A DNA stretch of 64,000 nucleotides from an uncultured Synergistales bacterium (lineage in GTDB: Bacteria; Synergistota; Synergistia; Synergistales; Aminobacteriaceae): contig CAJODC010000007.1 in the NCBI GenBank assembly GCA_905233215.1, positions 30,595 through 94,594 of the forward strand, read 5' to 3'. Both the position numbers and the translations under genes were made by a program. Within the stretch, counting starts at the first letter, position 1, and the number at the start of each line of letters is the position of its first letter. The notes beneath the pieces are model-generated. The model was not told the origin of the DNA and did not search any database. It saw nothing but the letters and a program-made list of their open reading frames with translations. Below are positions 9,466-22,433 of this stretch, piece by piece.

Positions 9466-11084
9466 GCTTTCTTGTTCATTGCGAGAATGTCAAGAGTGTA
9501 ACCGGCGATGTTATTGCTGTGATCACCGATACGTTCAAGATTGCTGAGTAACGTTATGAAGTTCACGCCCTTTTCAGGGTCGCATTCACCGCGATTGAGT
9601 CGGTCAATGTGTCTCTTTCTGTATTTCTTTTCCTGAGAGTCAATCTTCTTCTCAATCTCGCTGATTACCTGCCAAGCCTGCGCGCTGTTCTCGTTCTTCA
9701 ACGACTTCATTGACGTGTCGATGGCAAGGCATGTAGTCTCGTACATGTCTCGGAACTCCTCAACGGCCTCGTCAGAGAGATAGTGATTCATAACGTCAGA
9801 GCGTTCGATGAGATTTTCGGCACGGTCGCCAATTCTCTCAAGGTCCAAACTAGCGTTGACGTAACAGCCTAAAACGGTACTGACTTCATCGCTGACTCCT
9901 CTCTGCCAAATTTCGCTGGCATATGACGAGATCGCTCGTGTGATTTTGTTCACACTGTCTTCAAGGCTGTCGAATCTCTTGCGCCTGTCCTCAAGTTTCG
10001 CCTCGTCAAAGTGGAAGAATGTCTCACGTATAAGGTCAAACATTCTGTGAATGATGTCGCCCATGTGCAGCAATTCATCTTTGACGGCTTCGACTGCGCT
10101 CGCTGAAGAGATGCTGATGAGTTTCGGGTCAAGATACATGACATCTTCGGGCTTGTCTTCGGGGCGTAATGGTACGAGTTTCGAGATGAATTTAGCGAGA
10201 AGTGAAACGAATGGGAAGAATATTATCGTGTTGATGACGTTGAAAATCGTGTGAGCGTTTGCGATTTGACGGCCAATATCGGGGCTTGTCGCAAGTATTA
10301 TCGTCCGATAAACTGGAAGGAGCGTCAAGAATATCACCGTTCCTATCAGGTTAAAGAGAACGTGTCCGAGTGCCGCCTGTTTCGCAGGGCGTGAGGCGTT
10401 GAGCGACACAACGATTGCGGTTAAAGTCGTGCCGATGTTGTCGCCGAGTATTATCGGTATGGCCATGTCGAGAGTGATTAAGCCCTGAGAGGCTACAGCG
10501 ATTGTTAGACCGATTGTAGCCGCTGATGACTGAATCAAAGCCGTCAAAATTATTCCTGCCAACACTCCTGTGAGAGGATTTTTGCTGAGGAAGAGCAATA
10601 AATCTTTGTGCTGTGAAATTATGTGTGAAGCGGTCTTCATTGTCTGCATTCCCATAAAGACGAGACCGAGACCAATCATACCGCTTGCGAGATATGCCAT
10701 CTGCTTTTTGCTGATTAACATTGACGAGAAAACGCCCACGAAAATCAGCGGTAGAGCGAGAGTGTCAATGTTGAAGGCCAAGAGTTGAGCCGTAACGGTT
10801 GTTCCGATGTTGGCACCCATGATGAGTCCAAGAGCCTGTTGAAGAGACAGAAGGCCGTTGTTTACGAATGAGACTGTCATGACTGTGGTACCGGCGGAAG
10901 ACTGAATCAGAACTGTAACGATGATGCCGACGATGATGCCTCGCAGGGGAGTTTTTGTGAGTTCCCCAAGAAGCTGGCGGAGCTTATCCCCGGCGAGGTT
11001 CTGAAGCGAAGCAGAGAGCAGTTTTATTCCGTAAAGGAACAGCGCGACTCCTCCTGCAATGGTGAAGAAAGTAGTGATATTCAA
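9462..11084 (-). CDS. Na/phosphate cotransporter with C-terminal PhoU-like domain
   Basis: The protein has 540 residues. The membrane half contains two copies of the QSSA motif (QSSAGTT near residue 62, QSSAATIG near 186), the inverted-repeat hallmark of the NptA/PNaS family. From about residue 340 the sequence turns helical and charged, with two PhoU-type repeats (LERIGDRAENL and LERIGDHSNNI). The family moves phosphate coupled to sodium; the PhoU part is thought to be regulatory. The start is TTG at 11084, with AGGAGGG upstream. The gene is first in the nptA-pbpC unit and divergent from ribD. A pure regulatory role, as in E. coli YjbB efflux, cannot be excluded. Confidence 0.9.
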   Translation of the reverse strand: MNITTFFTIAGGVALFLYGIKLLSASLQNLAGDKLRQLLGELTKTPLRGIIVGIIVTVLIQSSAGTTVMTVSFVNNGLLSLQQALGLIMGANIGTTVTAQLLAFNIDTLALPLIFVGVFSSMLISKKQMAYLASGMIGLGLVFMGMQTMKTASHIISQHKDLLLFLSKNPLTGVLAGIILTALIQSSAATIGLTIAVASQGLITLDMAIPIILGDNIGTTLTAIVVSLNASRPAKQAALGHVLFNLIGTVIFLTLLPVYRTIILATSPDIGRQIANAHTIFNVINTIIFFPFVSLLAKFISKLVPLRPEDKPEDVMYLDPKLISISSASAVEAVKDELLHMGDIIHRMFDLIRETFFHFDEAKLEDRRKRFDSLEDSVNKITRAISSYASEIWQRGVSDEVSTVLGCYVNASLDLERIGDRAENLIERSDVMNHYLSDEAVEEFRDMYETTCLAIDTSMKSLKNENSAQAWQVISEIEKKIDSQEKKYRKRHIDRLNRGECDPEKGVNFITLLSNLERIGDHSNNIAGYTLDILAMNKKA

Positions 11085-11124
11085 ATGATTTTCCCTCCTA
11101 GAATAGCGTTTGATATTTCAAGAG

Positions 11125-11153
11125 AGTATAACAGAAATTGTTGAAGCTGTCGG
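11125..11153 (-). promoter_or_regulatory. Promoter for nptA-pbpC
   Basis: On the minus strand a -35-like CCGACA (11153-11148) is 17 nt from TATACT (11130-11125), and TGT directly precedes the -10, giving an extended -10 element. It is followed by a 40-nt leader to the TTG start. Confidence 0.55.
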
Positions 11154-11201
11154 GAAAATGAATTGTAAACCAAAAAAGAAAGCTATTGTCGACTGTATCG
11201 C

Positions 11202-11210
11202 TGATATAAT
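11202..11210 (+). promoter_or_regulatory. Extended -10 promoter for ribD-ribE
   Basis: TGATATAAT at 11202-11210 is a perfect extended -10 (TGnTATAAT), 26 nt before the ribD start. No consensus -35 is evident. No FMN-riboswitch-like conserved core is visible in the 150-nt gap. Confidence 0.55.
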
Positions 11211-11236
11211 TTTGTTGAAAGGCAGGTTGAAAACGC

Positions 11237-12328
11237 TTGCAGAATTTTTCACACATGAAGCGTGCTTTATCTTTGGCTGAAAATGGAAGGGGCTTAACTT
11301 CTCCGAATCCTATGGTGGGCTGTGTGATAGTGAAAGACAATCGGGTAATCGGTGAAGGCTGGCACAAGAAGTACGGCGGTCCACACGCTGAAATTGAAGC
11401 GATAAATGACGCTCATTCACGAGGCGAAAGCGTCAGAGGCTCTACAGTTTATGTTACTCTCGAACCTTGCAGCCACTTCGGAAAGACTCCGCCATGCGCT
11501 GACAGACTCGTTAAAGAGGGAGTCAGCGAGGTATTCATAGCGATGAGCGATCCTAATCCTAAAGTCAACGGAAAAGGTATGGCGATTTTGCGCGAGGCAG
11601 GAATAAAAGTTACGATGCTTGAGGAGTTTGAACAGTCAGCAAAAAATCTCAACAGAGGATTCATTTTCCTGCACAAACACGGAAGACCCTTCGTCAGTCT
11701 CAAGGCAGCAATGAGTCTTGACGGCAGAATGAATTTGTCGAACGGTTCAAGCAAATGGATAACAGGACTTGAGGCACGCACGGAAGCTCACAGAATGCGA
11801 GCTGAGAATGACGCTGTGATTGTAGGAGTGAACACTGTGCTGGCTGATGACCCTGAATTGACGGTCAGACACGTTGAGGGAGTCAATCCTTTTCGTGTTG
11901 TACTCGATTCGACATTGAGGACGCCTCCGTCAGCAAAAATTATCGGCAATGACGGCAAGTGTATCATCGTAACATCTTGTGATGATGCCGAAAAATCTGA
12001 CGCTCTTTCATCGGCCGGAGCTGAAGTTCTAACAGTACCGACAACAAGGGATTTATCATTCGTCTTGAAACAGCTTGCGGCTCATGGAATTTTGACGGTA
12101 ATGGTTGAGGGAGGCCCTGACGTTTTGAGCGTGTTTTTGATTGAAGGGCTTGCGGATTACGTGAGATTTTTCGTGTCGCCGAGAATTTTCGGTGAAGGGC
12201 GGTCATTCAGTCTCAACATGAATTTTTCTGACGTTAATGAGGCGTTTCGTCTTTCGTCAACAAAAATTAAGACGCTCGGAGATGATGTGATGATAGAAGG
12301 GAGATTGACATGTTCACCGGACTTATAG
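11237..12328 (+). CDS. ribD: Bifunctional riboflavin deaminase/reductase
   Basis: The protein has 363 residues, the usual RibD length. The N-terminal cytidine-deaminase-like domain has zinc ligands HAE at 50-52 and PCSHFGKTPPC (Cys78, Cys87). From about residue 145 the reductase domain starts with RPFVSLKAAMSLDGR. RibD deaminates the pyrimidine ring product of GTP cyclohydrolase II and then reduces the ribosyl side chain. The start chosen is TTG at 11237 with an AAAGGCAGG site; the ATG at 11255 would drop six residues. It overlaps ribE by 19 nt. No riboswitch is seen upstream, so control appears to be by promoter only. Confidence 0.95.
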   Translation: MQNFSHMKRALSLAENGRGLTSPNPMVGCVIVKDNRVIGEGWHKKYGGPHAEIEAINDAHSRGESVRGSTVYVTLEPCSHFGKTPPCADRLVKEGVSEVFIAMSDPNPKVNGKGMAILREAGIKVTMLEEFEQSAKNLNRGFIFLHKHGRPFVSLKAAMSLDGRMNLSNGSSKWITGLEARTEAHRMRAENDAVIVGVNTVLADDPELTVRHVEGVNPFRVVLDSTLRTPPSAKIIGNDGKCIIVTSCDDAEKSDALSSAGAEVLTVPTTRDLSFVLKQLAAHGILTVMVEGGPDVLSVFLIEGLADYVRFFVSPRIFGEGRSFSLNMNFSDVNEAFRLSSTKIKTLGDDVMIEGRLTCSPDL

Positions 12329-12930
12329 AGACAATCGGAACGATCAAGAATTTCAGCAGGAAGGGAACGTATTACCGATTGACGGTTGAGGCTTCATTTT
12401 CGGGTGAATTGACGCTCGGACAATCAGTGAGTGTCAGCGGTGCATGTCTTACTGTAACACGGAATGATGACAAGACGTTTGATGTTGACATGATGAACGA
12501 GACATTCACGAGAACTTCATTCGGTCGTAACGCTTCTGTCGGCAGGCGAGTCAATCTTGAACGGGCTATGAGACTGACTGACAGACTGGACGGACATTTT
12601 GTGCTTGGCCATGTTGACGGTGTAGCGACTCTCCGTGAACTTAGAGGGACTGAAACGAAAGAGGCTGTATTCGTCCCTGAGAACAAAGAATTATTGCGAG
12701 GGATAGTCGAGAAGGGCTCTGTTGCGGTTGACGGAGTGAGCCTGACGGTGATTGACGCAGGGAGCGAGTCATTCAGCGTAGGGATTATTCCGGCGACTCT
12801 TTCGGCCACAACTTTGGGAGGACTCAGAGTCGGAGGAATAATCAACCTTGAGACGGATATACTCGGCAAGTATGTCGAACGTCTGACTATCGGAGGCAAT
12901 GAGCCTGATTGGCATTCGTTATTGTCTTGA
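12310..12930 (+). CDS. ribE: Riboflavin synthase, alpha subunit
   Basis: The protein has 206 residues. It begins with the diagnostic MFTGLIE and contains the two tandem lumazine-binding barrels, the second starting near residue 97 with LDGHFVLGHVDG. The enzyme dismutates two 6,7-dimethyl-8-ribityllumazine molecules into riboflavin. It is translationally coupled to ribD. Its last 44 nt overlap the end of mtnA on the opposite strand, with no terminator between them. Confidence 0.95.
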   Translation: MFTGLIETIGTIKNFSRKGTYYRLTVEASFSGELTLGQSVSVSGACLTVTRNDDKTFDVDMMNETFTRTSFGRNASVGRRVNLERAMRLTDRLDGHFVLGHVDGVATLRELRGTETKEAVFVPENKELLRGIVEKGSVAVDGVSLTVIDAGSESFSVGIIPATLSATTLGGLRVGGIINLETDILGKYVERLTIGGNEPDWHSLLS

Positions 12931-13960
12931 GGCTCTCGGTGAAGGGAGGCAATGCTATTCCGTACTCTGTAACGATTCCCGTAATCAATTCGTGATCGGT
13001 AACATCGAACGCAGGGTTATAGACATTGACGTTATCGGGAGCCATTCTCTTTGAGTACCACATTTCCGTAATTTCTTCGGGCTTTCTCTGTTCGATGACG
13101 ATTTCCGAGCCTGTTTTGATGTTCATGTCGACAGTGGAGACAGGACAGAAGACGTAAAACGGAATGCCGTAATGTTTAGCGATGACGGCAAGACCTGACG
13201 TTCCGATTTTGTTGCAGCAGTCCCCGTTTGATGCAGCCCTGTCGCAGCCAACGAATACAGCTCTGACTCTTCCTTCCTTCATGACTTGAGCGGCCATGTT
13301 GTCGCAAATCAGAGTAGTGTCTACACCATCGGCCATGAGTTCAAACGCTGAGAGCCTTGCGCCCTGTAACAGCGGTCTTGTCTCATCGCAGTAGACGTGG
13401 AAATTCATGCCTCTCTCACGTCCAAGATGAATGGGAGCTAATGCAGTGCCGTATTTTGACGTGGCTAATTGACCGGCGTTGCAGTGTGTCAATATTCCGT
13501 CGCCGTCATGAATAAGTGTCAATCCGTACTCGCCAATTCTCCTGCAAGTCTCAGTATCTTCGGACTTAATCGCTAATGCTTCGAGCCGTAAAATCTCCCT
13601 GATTTCTGGAATGCTCATGCTGACGTTGACGGAGTTGTACATTCTGTTGAGAGCCCACGAGAGATTAACGGCTGTCGGTCTTGCGGAATTGAGGTAGTCT
13701 TTTGCCTGACGCAATTTTGCGAGGAATGAAGGCGAGTCTTGAGCGTCAATCTTGAGTGCTTCGAGGTACAGTCCGAACGCTGCGGCTATTCCGATAGCCG
13801 GTGCGCCTCTGACCTGAAGTGTGTAGATGGCGTTGTGAATGTCGTGAATTTCCGTGAGATGAAGAATGTTGACTTGAGCCGGTAATTTTGTCTGATCAAG
13901 TATGAGGAGTGCCTTTTCGTTTTCGTCAAGAGAAACTGTTTCGTATTTGAGTATATTCAT
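12887..13960 (-). CDS. mtnA: S-methyl-5-thioribose-1-phosphate isomerase
   Basis: This roughly 357-residue member of the eIF2B-like/MtnA family has VRGAPAIG near residue 49, HCNAGQLATSKYGTALAP with the catalytic cysteine, and the aspartate-containing CDRAASNGDCCNKIGT segment. MtnA converts methylthioribose-1-phosphate to methylthioribulose-1-phosphate in methionine salvage. No other salvage gene is nearby, and the gene is in reverse orientation inside the riboflavin cluster, so it looks inserted. The start at ATG 13960 is preferred (AGGTGAT 8 nt upstream) over the ATG at 13972. A ribose-1,5-bisphosphate isomerase role is a less likely alternative. Confidence 0.88.
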   Translation of the reverse strand: MNILKYETVSLDENEKALLILDQTKLPAQVNILHLTEIHDIHNAIYTLQVRGAPAIGIAAAFGLYLEALKIDAQDSPSFLAKLRQAKDYLNSARPTAVNLSWALNRMYNSVNVSMSIPEIREILRLEALAIKSEDTETCRRIGEYGLTLIHDGDGILTHCNAGQLATSKYGTALAPIHLGRERGMNFHVYCDETRPLLQGARLSAFELMADGVDTTLICDNMAAQVMKEGRVRAVFVGCDRAASNGDCCNKIGTSGLAVIAKHYGIPFYVFCPVSTVDMNIKTGSEIVIEQRKPEEITEMWYSKRMAPDNVNVYNPAFDVTDHELITGIVTEYGIALPPFTESLKTITNANQAHCLR

Positions 13961-14033
13961 GATTATAATCACCTGTGAAGATTATAGCTTACTGTGTGCT
14001 AATATTGATTTTGTGAAGGAGATGCAAAAATTC

Positions 14034-14303
14034 ATGATGTACCCATTTATGACACTCAACGATGACACGGAGATAACACACTCGGAGATGTACCCTGATG
14101 GAACTGTCAAAGTCTACATTGAGACTCCGACAGATGACGGCAAATTTCACGATGCGACGTGCTGGCTGCCGATGTTTAGATGGGAAGTTCACGGTTATTC
14201 GTGGCTGGAGATGCAGTATTTGAGTCAGCTGGTTAGGAGGAATGAGCCTCTGTTCATCAAGTATTCTATGGAGGGCGGTGTTGTTAGTGCCGACGATTCT
14301 TAA
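14034..14303 (+). CDS. Small conserved hypothetical protein, first gene of a DUF4160-like pair
   Basis: This protein of about 89 residues is acidic and aromatic-rich, with the segment MYPFMTLNDDTEITHSEM followed by GTVKVYIETP and an ATCWLPMF stretch. I do not recognise a named family with certainty. It resembles small proteins of gut Firmicutes and Synergistota that neighbour DUF4160/DUF2442-type genes. Starts at 14022 and 14037 are also possible; 14034 fits the AAGGAG at 14016-14021 best. It overlaps the next gene by 23 nt, so the two are co-translated. The pair sits between mtnA and ribA. A toxin-antitoxin-like role is only a guess from size and pairing. Confidence 0.6.
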   Translation: MMYPFMTLNDDTEITHSEMYPDGTVKVYIETPTDDGKFHDATCWLPMFRWEVHGYSWLEMQYLSQLVRRNEPLFIKYSMEGGVVSADDS

Positions 14304-14520
14304 AATCGGAAGGTATGTTGTTCATGTTTCCGTAAGGCGGGCAGGCTCTAACGCTACAAAATTATGGATAACCAGCAGCGGAGAAGTTCTTGTTGACAAC
14401 AATAACTCAAAAATTCCAGAGAAGGATCTTAATGGAATTATTGATGTCATAAAGAATAACATTCCTGACATCGAGGACGCATGGTTCAAACGTTTTGGTG
14501 AAATACGACATATCCGCTAA
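14281..14520 (+). CDS. DUF4160-like small protein
   Basis: About 79 residues from TTG 14281 (GGAGG at 14269-14273, spacing 7). Alternative starts are GTG 14278 or 14287. It opens with PTILKIGRYVVHV and ends in ...DAWFKRFGEIRHI. This matches the general layout of DUF4160 proteins: an N-terminal PTI strand, a 'DGEVLV'-type turn (here SGEVLVDN), a LP/IPEKDL helix start and a C-terminal W...F/I. The usual HIH/HVHV histidine motif is not clearly kept. DUF4160 genes often lie beside another small gene, as here. Function is unknown. Confidence 0.5.
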   Translation: MLVPTILKIGRYVVHVSVRRAGSNATKLWITSSGEVLVDNNNSKIPEKDLNGIIDVIKNNIPDIEDAWFKRFGEIRHIR

Positions 14521-14549
14521 AATTATCCCGCAAAGAGAGATGAAAATAC

Positions 14550-15203
14550 TTGAACTGTCATTCACACGAACACGAAATCATAATCACTAAACACGAATAC
14601 AAGCGTGTCGAAAAAAAATTAACCGTTCCAATCCCGACACAATGGGGAGTGTTCAGCGTCAGTGCCTACAGGAGCATAACACAAGACGATGACTCACACA
14701 CTCACCTTGCTCTCGTCATGGGCGACATCACCACGCCCGAACCTGTACTGACACGAGTACACAGCGAGTGCTTCACCGGCGATGTTCTCGGCTCTTTACG
14801 CTGCGACTGCGGACCACAGTTACACACAGCACTTTCGATGATTGCCGATGAAGGGCGTGGAGTTCTGCTCTACATGCGTCAGGAAGGGCGAGGAATAGGA
14901 CTGCTCAACAAACTTCGAGCCTATCAGTTACAGGACGAAGGGCTTGACACTGTTGACGCTAACGTTGCGTTAGGATTTCCGCCAGACATGAGGGAATACG
15001 GAACAGGCGCGGAGATTCTCAAAGACTTAGGGCTGAAAAGAATCCGTCTGATGACCAACAATCCCGGAAAAATCTCCGGCCTTGAACAATACGGTATCGA
15101 AATCACAGAACGAGTCCCCATTGTCATAACGCCCAACAAGTATAATGAATACTATCTTGGCACAAAGGCTCATAGAATGGGACACATGTTAGGAGGATTA
15201 TAG
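14550..15203 (+). CDS. ribA: GTP cyclohydrolase II, stand-alone
   Basis: The protein has 217 residues. The zinc-binding motif [15 protein letters not shown] lies near residues 73-87, followed by the catalytic [12 protein letters not shown] near 113. It opens the GTP imidazole ring in the first riboflavin step. Many bacteria carry a RibB-RibA fusion. Here only the RibA half is present, and its first 30 residues ([11 protein letters not shown]) look like the linker that joins the two halves in such fusions. ribB is not in the window. Start TTG 14550 has only a weak GAGAGA site. It begins the ribA-ribH-serS-GT26-folP run of overlapping genes. Confidence 0.95.
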   Translation: MNCHSHEHEIIITKHEYKRVEKKLTVPIPTQWGVFSVSAYRSITQDDDSHTHLALVMGDITTPEPVLTRVHSECFTGDVLGSLRCDCGPQLHTALSMIADEGRGVLLYMRQEGRGIGLLNKLRAYQLQDEGLDTVDANVALGFPPDMREYGTGAEILKDLGLKRIRLMTNNPGKISGLEQYGIEITERVPIVITPNKYNEYYLGTKAHRMGHMLGGL

Positions 15204-15204
15204 A

Positions 15205-18658
<3,454 letters not shown>

Positions 18659-18662
<4 letters not shown>

Positions 18663-19837
18663 TGAATATTTCTGTTTACCCTGTGAAAATTTCCTGTTCT
18701 GATGACGTGATCGACTTGTGCAGGAGAATCGGAACTGATTCGGGAGCGTTGAAATATCTTCTGCCAAAGTCGGAGATAATTCACATCTACTGTGAGGGAG
18801 TCGACTACAGAGCCGCTAACTTCATCAAACAGGAAATGCTTTCACGAGGAGGAGACACAGCGGTAGCAAAACATGTCATAGACGGCAAGACAGATTACAG
18901 CGACATTCTCATAATGGGAACGTCAAGACAGATATTGAATCTCACGGAAAAAATGAAGGCCATGAAAATTTGGGGGATTGATTTACTTCGTGAAAAGATA
19001 AGCGATGCCGTGAGTAATTTATCGTGTCAAAAAAAATGGAACTTTCTTTCACCAAACGGACATCAGATTTCTTTCAGTAACAAGACTCGTTTGATGGCAA
19101 TCATGAACGTAACGCCCGATTCATTTTTTGACGGAAGCAGAACGGACGAACACGGAATAATTGAGAGGGCAGAGAAATTTTTGACCGAAGGAGCGTACAT
19201 TCTCGACATCGGAGCGGAGTCGACAAGGCCGGGAGCGTTGCCGGTCAGCGAAAGTGAAGAGGCTGAAAGATTGCTTCCTGCGCTGAAAGTTCTTCGTAAA
19301 AATTTTCCTGACGCTCTGATTTCCGTTGACACATACAAATCAGTCATCGCTCGTCTGTCAGTCGATGAAGGAGCGGACATGATCAACGACATCAGCGGAG
19401 GCCAGTTTGACCCGGAAATGATTGGGACTGTCGCTGAACTCGGAGTGCCTTACGTTTTGTCGCACACAGAAGGACGGCCTGACGAGATGAGAAAATACGA
19501 AGGCCACGAAAATATTTTGGGGAACGTAAACCGTTACTTCTCCGAAAAACTTGACGAACTGAGCGTGAAAGGTGTCAAAACTGAAAATGTTATGCTTGAC
19601 TGCGGATTAGGTTTCGGAAAATCGGCTGAAGATAATTTCACCCTGTTGAAGAATATCGAGAGCCTTTCAGTTTTCGGACTGCCGTTGATGATCGGTCATT
19701 CGAGGAAGAGATTCACTGGAGGTCTTTCGGGTACTGTAGGAGTTACGGCGATGATGTCGGGAAGAGTTAGCCTGATAAGAGTTCATGATGTGAAAGAAAA
19801 TATCGAGGCTCTCAGGATTGCTGAGGGCATAAAATAG
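18659..19837 (+). CDS. folP: Dihydropteroate synthase with N-terminal extension
   Basis: The protein has 392 residues against about 280 for a minimal enzyme. The synthase barrel starts near residue 140 with [14 protein letters not shown], followed by [11 protein letters not shown] and later IGHSRKRF. It condenses p-aminobenzoate with dihydropterin pyrophosphate in folate synthesis and is the sulfonamide target. The first roughly 130 residues have no synthase motif and form an extra domain of the kind seen in some Clostridia and Synergistota enzymes. The GTG at 18659 overlaps the previous stop by 4 nt; the ATG at 18662 gives one residue less. Confidence 0.93.
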
Positions 19838-19843
19838 AAATCA

Positions 19844-19852
19844 TGCTAAAAT
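19844..19852 (+). promoter_or_regulatory. Candidate gyrA promoter (extended -10)
   Basis: TGCTAAAAT at 19844-19852 is an extended -10 form, 47 nt before the gyrA start. No clear -35 is seen. The ribosome site CAGGAGG at 19880-19886 follows. Confidence 0.4.
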
Positions 19853-19898
19853 TATACGTCTATGCAGTACAATTTTTACAGGAGGCTCAAAAGTTTTT

Positions 19899-22433
19899 AT
19901 GCCTGACGAAATCACAAACTCCAACATTCAAAACGAAGACAGCAAGAATCAAAACAGTGAAAAAATCTTAAACCTTCCTTTAGTCGGAGAGATAAAGACA
20001 AGTTACCTCAACTACGCAATGAGCGTCATAATCGGTCGTGCCCTTCCTGACGCAAGAGACGGACTCAAACCCGTTCAAAGGCGTGTTCTTTACGCCATGT
20101 CCGAACTCGGTCTCAAGCACAACACAGCCTACAAGAAATCAGCCCGTATCGTCGGTGAAACAATGGGTAAGTATCACCCTCACGGAGACTCGGCAATTTA
20201 TGACACAATGGTACGATTGGCGCAGAACTGGAATCTCCGTTACACCCTCGTTGACGGTCAAGGGAACTTCGGTTCTATTGACGGAGACAGCCCGGCAGCG
20301 ATGCGTTACACTGAGGCGAGACTGAGCAGAGCAGGAGAGTTGATGCTTGCCAACCTTGACGAGAATACTGTTGAGTGGGGTCAGAACTTCGACGAGTCGC
20401 TGAAAGAACCTCTAACGCTTCCGTCAGTGATGCCCAATCTCCTCGTCAACGGTTCAACAGGTATCGCCGTCGGAATGGCAACTAACATGCCTCCCCACAA
20501 CCTGCGTGAAGTTTCGGAAGTCCTCTGCTGGCTCATCGACAACGGAATCGAACCTGAAGACGCTAACCTTGCCGACATCATGAAGATCATGCCCGGTCCT
20601 GACTTCCCTACAGGCGGTGAGATTCTCGGACGTTCGGGAATACTTGAGGCTTATTCGACAGGACGAGGGAAAATTACAGTTCGAGGAAAACTGCACGTTG
20701 AAGAGTCGAAACGAGGCCGTCAAAGTATCATCATCACCGAAATTCCCTACAATGTGAACAAAACAATGCTTCTTGAAGCAATGGTGCAGGCAGTTCAGGA
20801 CAAAGACATTGAGGGAGTCCACGAGATGAGAGACGAGTCAGACAGGGACGGACTCAGAATAGTCATCGAACTTTCGAGGGACGCTGACTCGGATTTGATT
20901 ACACGCCAGCTCTACAAGCACACTTCTCTTCAGTCAACATTCGGAGTGATTAACCTTGCTCTTGTCGACAAACACCCCAAAATTCTCGGCATCAGGGAGT
21001 TATTGTCAATCTTCCTGAATTACAGACGAGATGTTGTCAGACGAAGAACTGAATACAGACTGAAGCAGGCTAAAGCCCGTGAACACGTCATTGAAGGTCT
21101 CAAGAAAGCATTGACTCACATTGAGCAGGTCATCAGGACGATACGTTCGACCAACAACGCTGCGGAAGCGAAAGCAAGCCTTCAATCGGTGCTTGAGTTC
21201 TCAGAGGTACAGGCACAGGCGATACTCGACATGAGGTTACAGAGGCTGACGGGACTCGAACGCTCACGACTCGATGAGGAACAGTCGAAACTCTTGGCCG
21301 ATATATCGAGTTACACTCACATTCTTGAGGACAGGAAAGCTCTTGACGGTGTTATACGTTCTGAACTTGCTGACATCTCGGAACGTTTCGGCGATGACAG
21401 GCGCACGGCCATAACCGAAGCTGAAGCGACTGAAGCTGAATTGTCGGAACTTATACCCGAAGAAGACATAGTGATTACACTCTCTAAGGACGGAATGATT
21501 AAACGTCAGCCCCTTGAGTTTTACCGTCTTCAGGCAACAGGCGGAAAGGGCAGGAAAGGCGCGAACATTCACGAGGACGACAGCATAGAAATTTTGTGCG
21601 TAACGAATACTCACAGGGATATATTCTTCTTCACTAACACAGGGAGAATCATGGCCGTCAAAGGCTTCGAGATCCCTGAAACTAAATCGGGAAAGGGAAA
21701 ACCTGTAGGGCGTTATCTTTCGCTGGCCGATAACGAAAGAGTCGTGAACATTGCCGGAGACGGAGCAAAAGATTTCAAGTACGCTTTCTTCGTAACAAGA
21801 AAAGGAATAGCCAAGAAGATTTCTTTTGAGGAACTGAAGTACACCAACCGTGCAAAGAGAATCATGAAACTTGACGCAGGAGACGAGATAGCTCAAGTCA
21901 GACTCACTACAGGAAGCAATGACATCATCATGGTGACTCGGAACGGTCTCGCTCTCAGGATTTCAGAAAGCGAGTTCCGCCCTCTTTCAAGAACGGCGAG
22001 AGGCTCAACGGCGATAAGGCTCAAGAATGATGACAGGGTGATAAGCTGTGATGTTGTTGACGACAGCAGGACTATTCTTGTTATCAGTCAGTACGGCATC
22101 GGGAAGCGTGTTGAGTTTGCATCATTCATGCCTCATCACAGAGCGACTTCGGGAATATGCCTGATGGAACTGACAGAGAAGACCGGAAAATTATCGGTGA
22201 GTCTCTCGGTCAAGAGCAAGGACGAAATCATAGCAATCTCGTCAAAAGGCAGAATGATTCGTATGCCTGTTGAAGGAATAGCGGTGATGAAGCGTCATTC
22301 AGTCGGCAATATAATTCTCAGGCTTGACGAGGGCGACACGGTAGCGGACAGCAGCATAATACGTTCAGATGACGATGAGGAAGCTACAGCGAATATTCCT
22401 TTCGATGAAGAGAGCGAAAATGAGAATAGCTAG
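19899..22433 (+). CDS. gyrA: DNA gyrase subunit A
   Basis: The protein has 844 residues. The N-terminal breakage-reunion domain has the active-site tyrosine in AAMRYTEAR (Tyr137), and the quinolone region HGDSAIYDT keeps Ser98 and Asp102, the residues matching E. coli Ser83 and Asp87. The C-terminal beta-pinwheel carries a GyrA-box-like QATGGKG near residue 547, where gyrases usually have QRRGGKG. With GyrB it introduces negative supercoils. The length and presence of a GyrA box favour GyrA over ParC, although the box is not canonical. The first gene of gyrA-psd-pssA. Confidence 0.92.
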   Translation: MPDEITNSNIQNEDSKNQNSEKILNLPLVGEIKTSYLNYAMSVIIGRALPDARDGLKPVQRRVLYAMSELGLKHNTAYKKSARIVGETMGKYHPHGDSAIYDTMVRLAQNWNLRYTLVDGQGNFGSIDGDSPAAMRYTEARLSRAGELMLANLDENTVEWGQNFDESLKEPLTLPSVMPNLLVNGSTGIAVGMATNMPPHNLREVSEVLCWLIDNGIEPEDANLADIMKIMPGPDFPTGGEILGRSGILEAYSTGRGKITVRGKLHVEESKRGRQSIIITEIPYNVNKTMLLEAMVQAVQDKDIEGVHEMRDESDRDGLRIVIELSRDADSDLITRQLYKHTSLQSTFGVINLALVDKHPKILGIRELLSIFLNYRRDVVRRRTEYRLKQAKAREHVIEGLKKALTHIEQVIRTIRSTNNAAEAKASLQSVLEFSEVQAQAILDMRLQRLTGLERSRLDEEQSKLLADISSYTHILEDRKALDGVIRSELADISERFGDDRRTAITEAEATEAELSELIPEEDIVITLSKDGMIKRQPLEFYRLQATGGKGRKGANIHEDDSIEILCVTNTHRDIFFFTNTGRIMAVKGFEIPETKSGKGKPVGRYLSLADNERVVNIAGDGAKDFKYAFFVTRKGIAKKISFEELKYTNRAKRIMKLDAGDEIAQVRLTTGSNDIIMVTRNGLALRISESEFRPLSRTARGSTAIRLKNDDRVISCDVVDDSRTILVISQYGIGKRVEFASFMPHHRATSGICLMELTEKTGKLSVSLSVKSKDEIIAISSKGRMIRMPVEGIAVMKRHSVGNIILRLDEGDTVADSSIIRSDDDEEATANIPFDEESENENS

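Noticed and set aside
11085..11236. Possible FMN riboswitch upstream of ribD
   Set aside because: The 150-nt divergent gap has no conserved RFN core segments; only two extended -10 promoters are visible.
12372..12899. 175-codon reading frame antisense to ribE
   Set aside because: Composition is that of an antisense shadow, and it lies wholly inside a well-supported gene.
13902..14033. Longer N-terminus for the small protein at 14034
   Set aside because: It would overlap mtnA on the other strand and lacks a ribosome site; AAGGAG at 14016 supports 14034.
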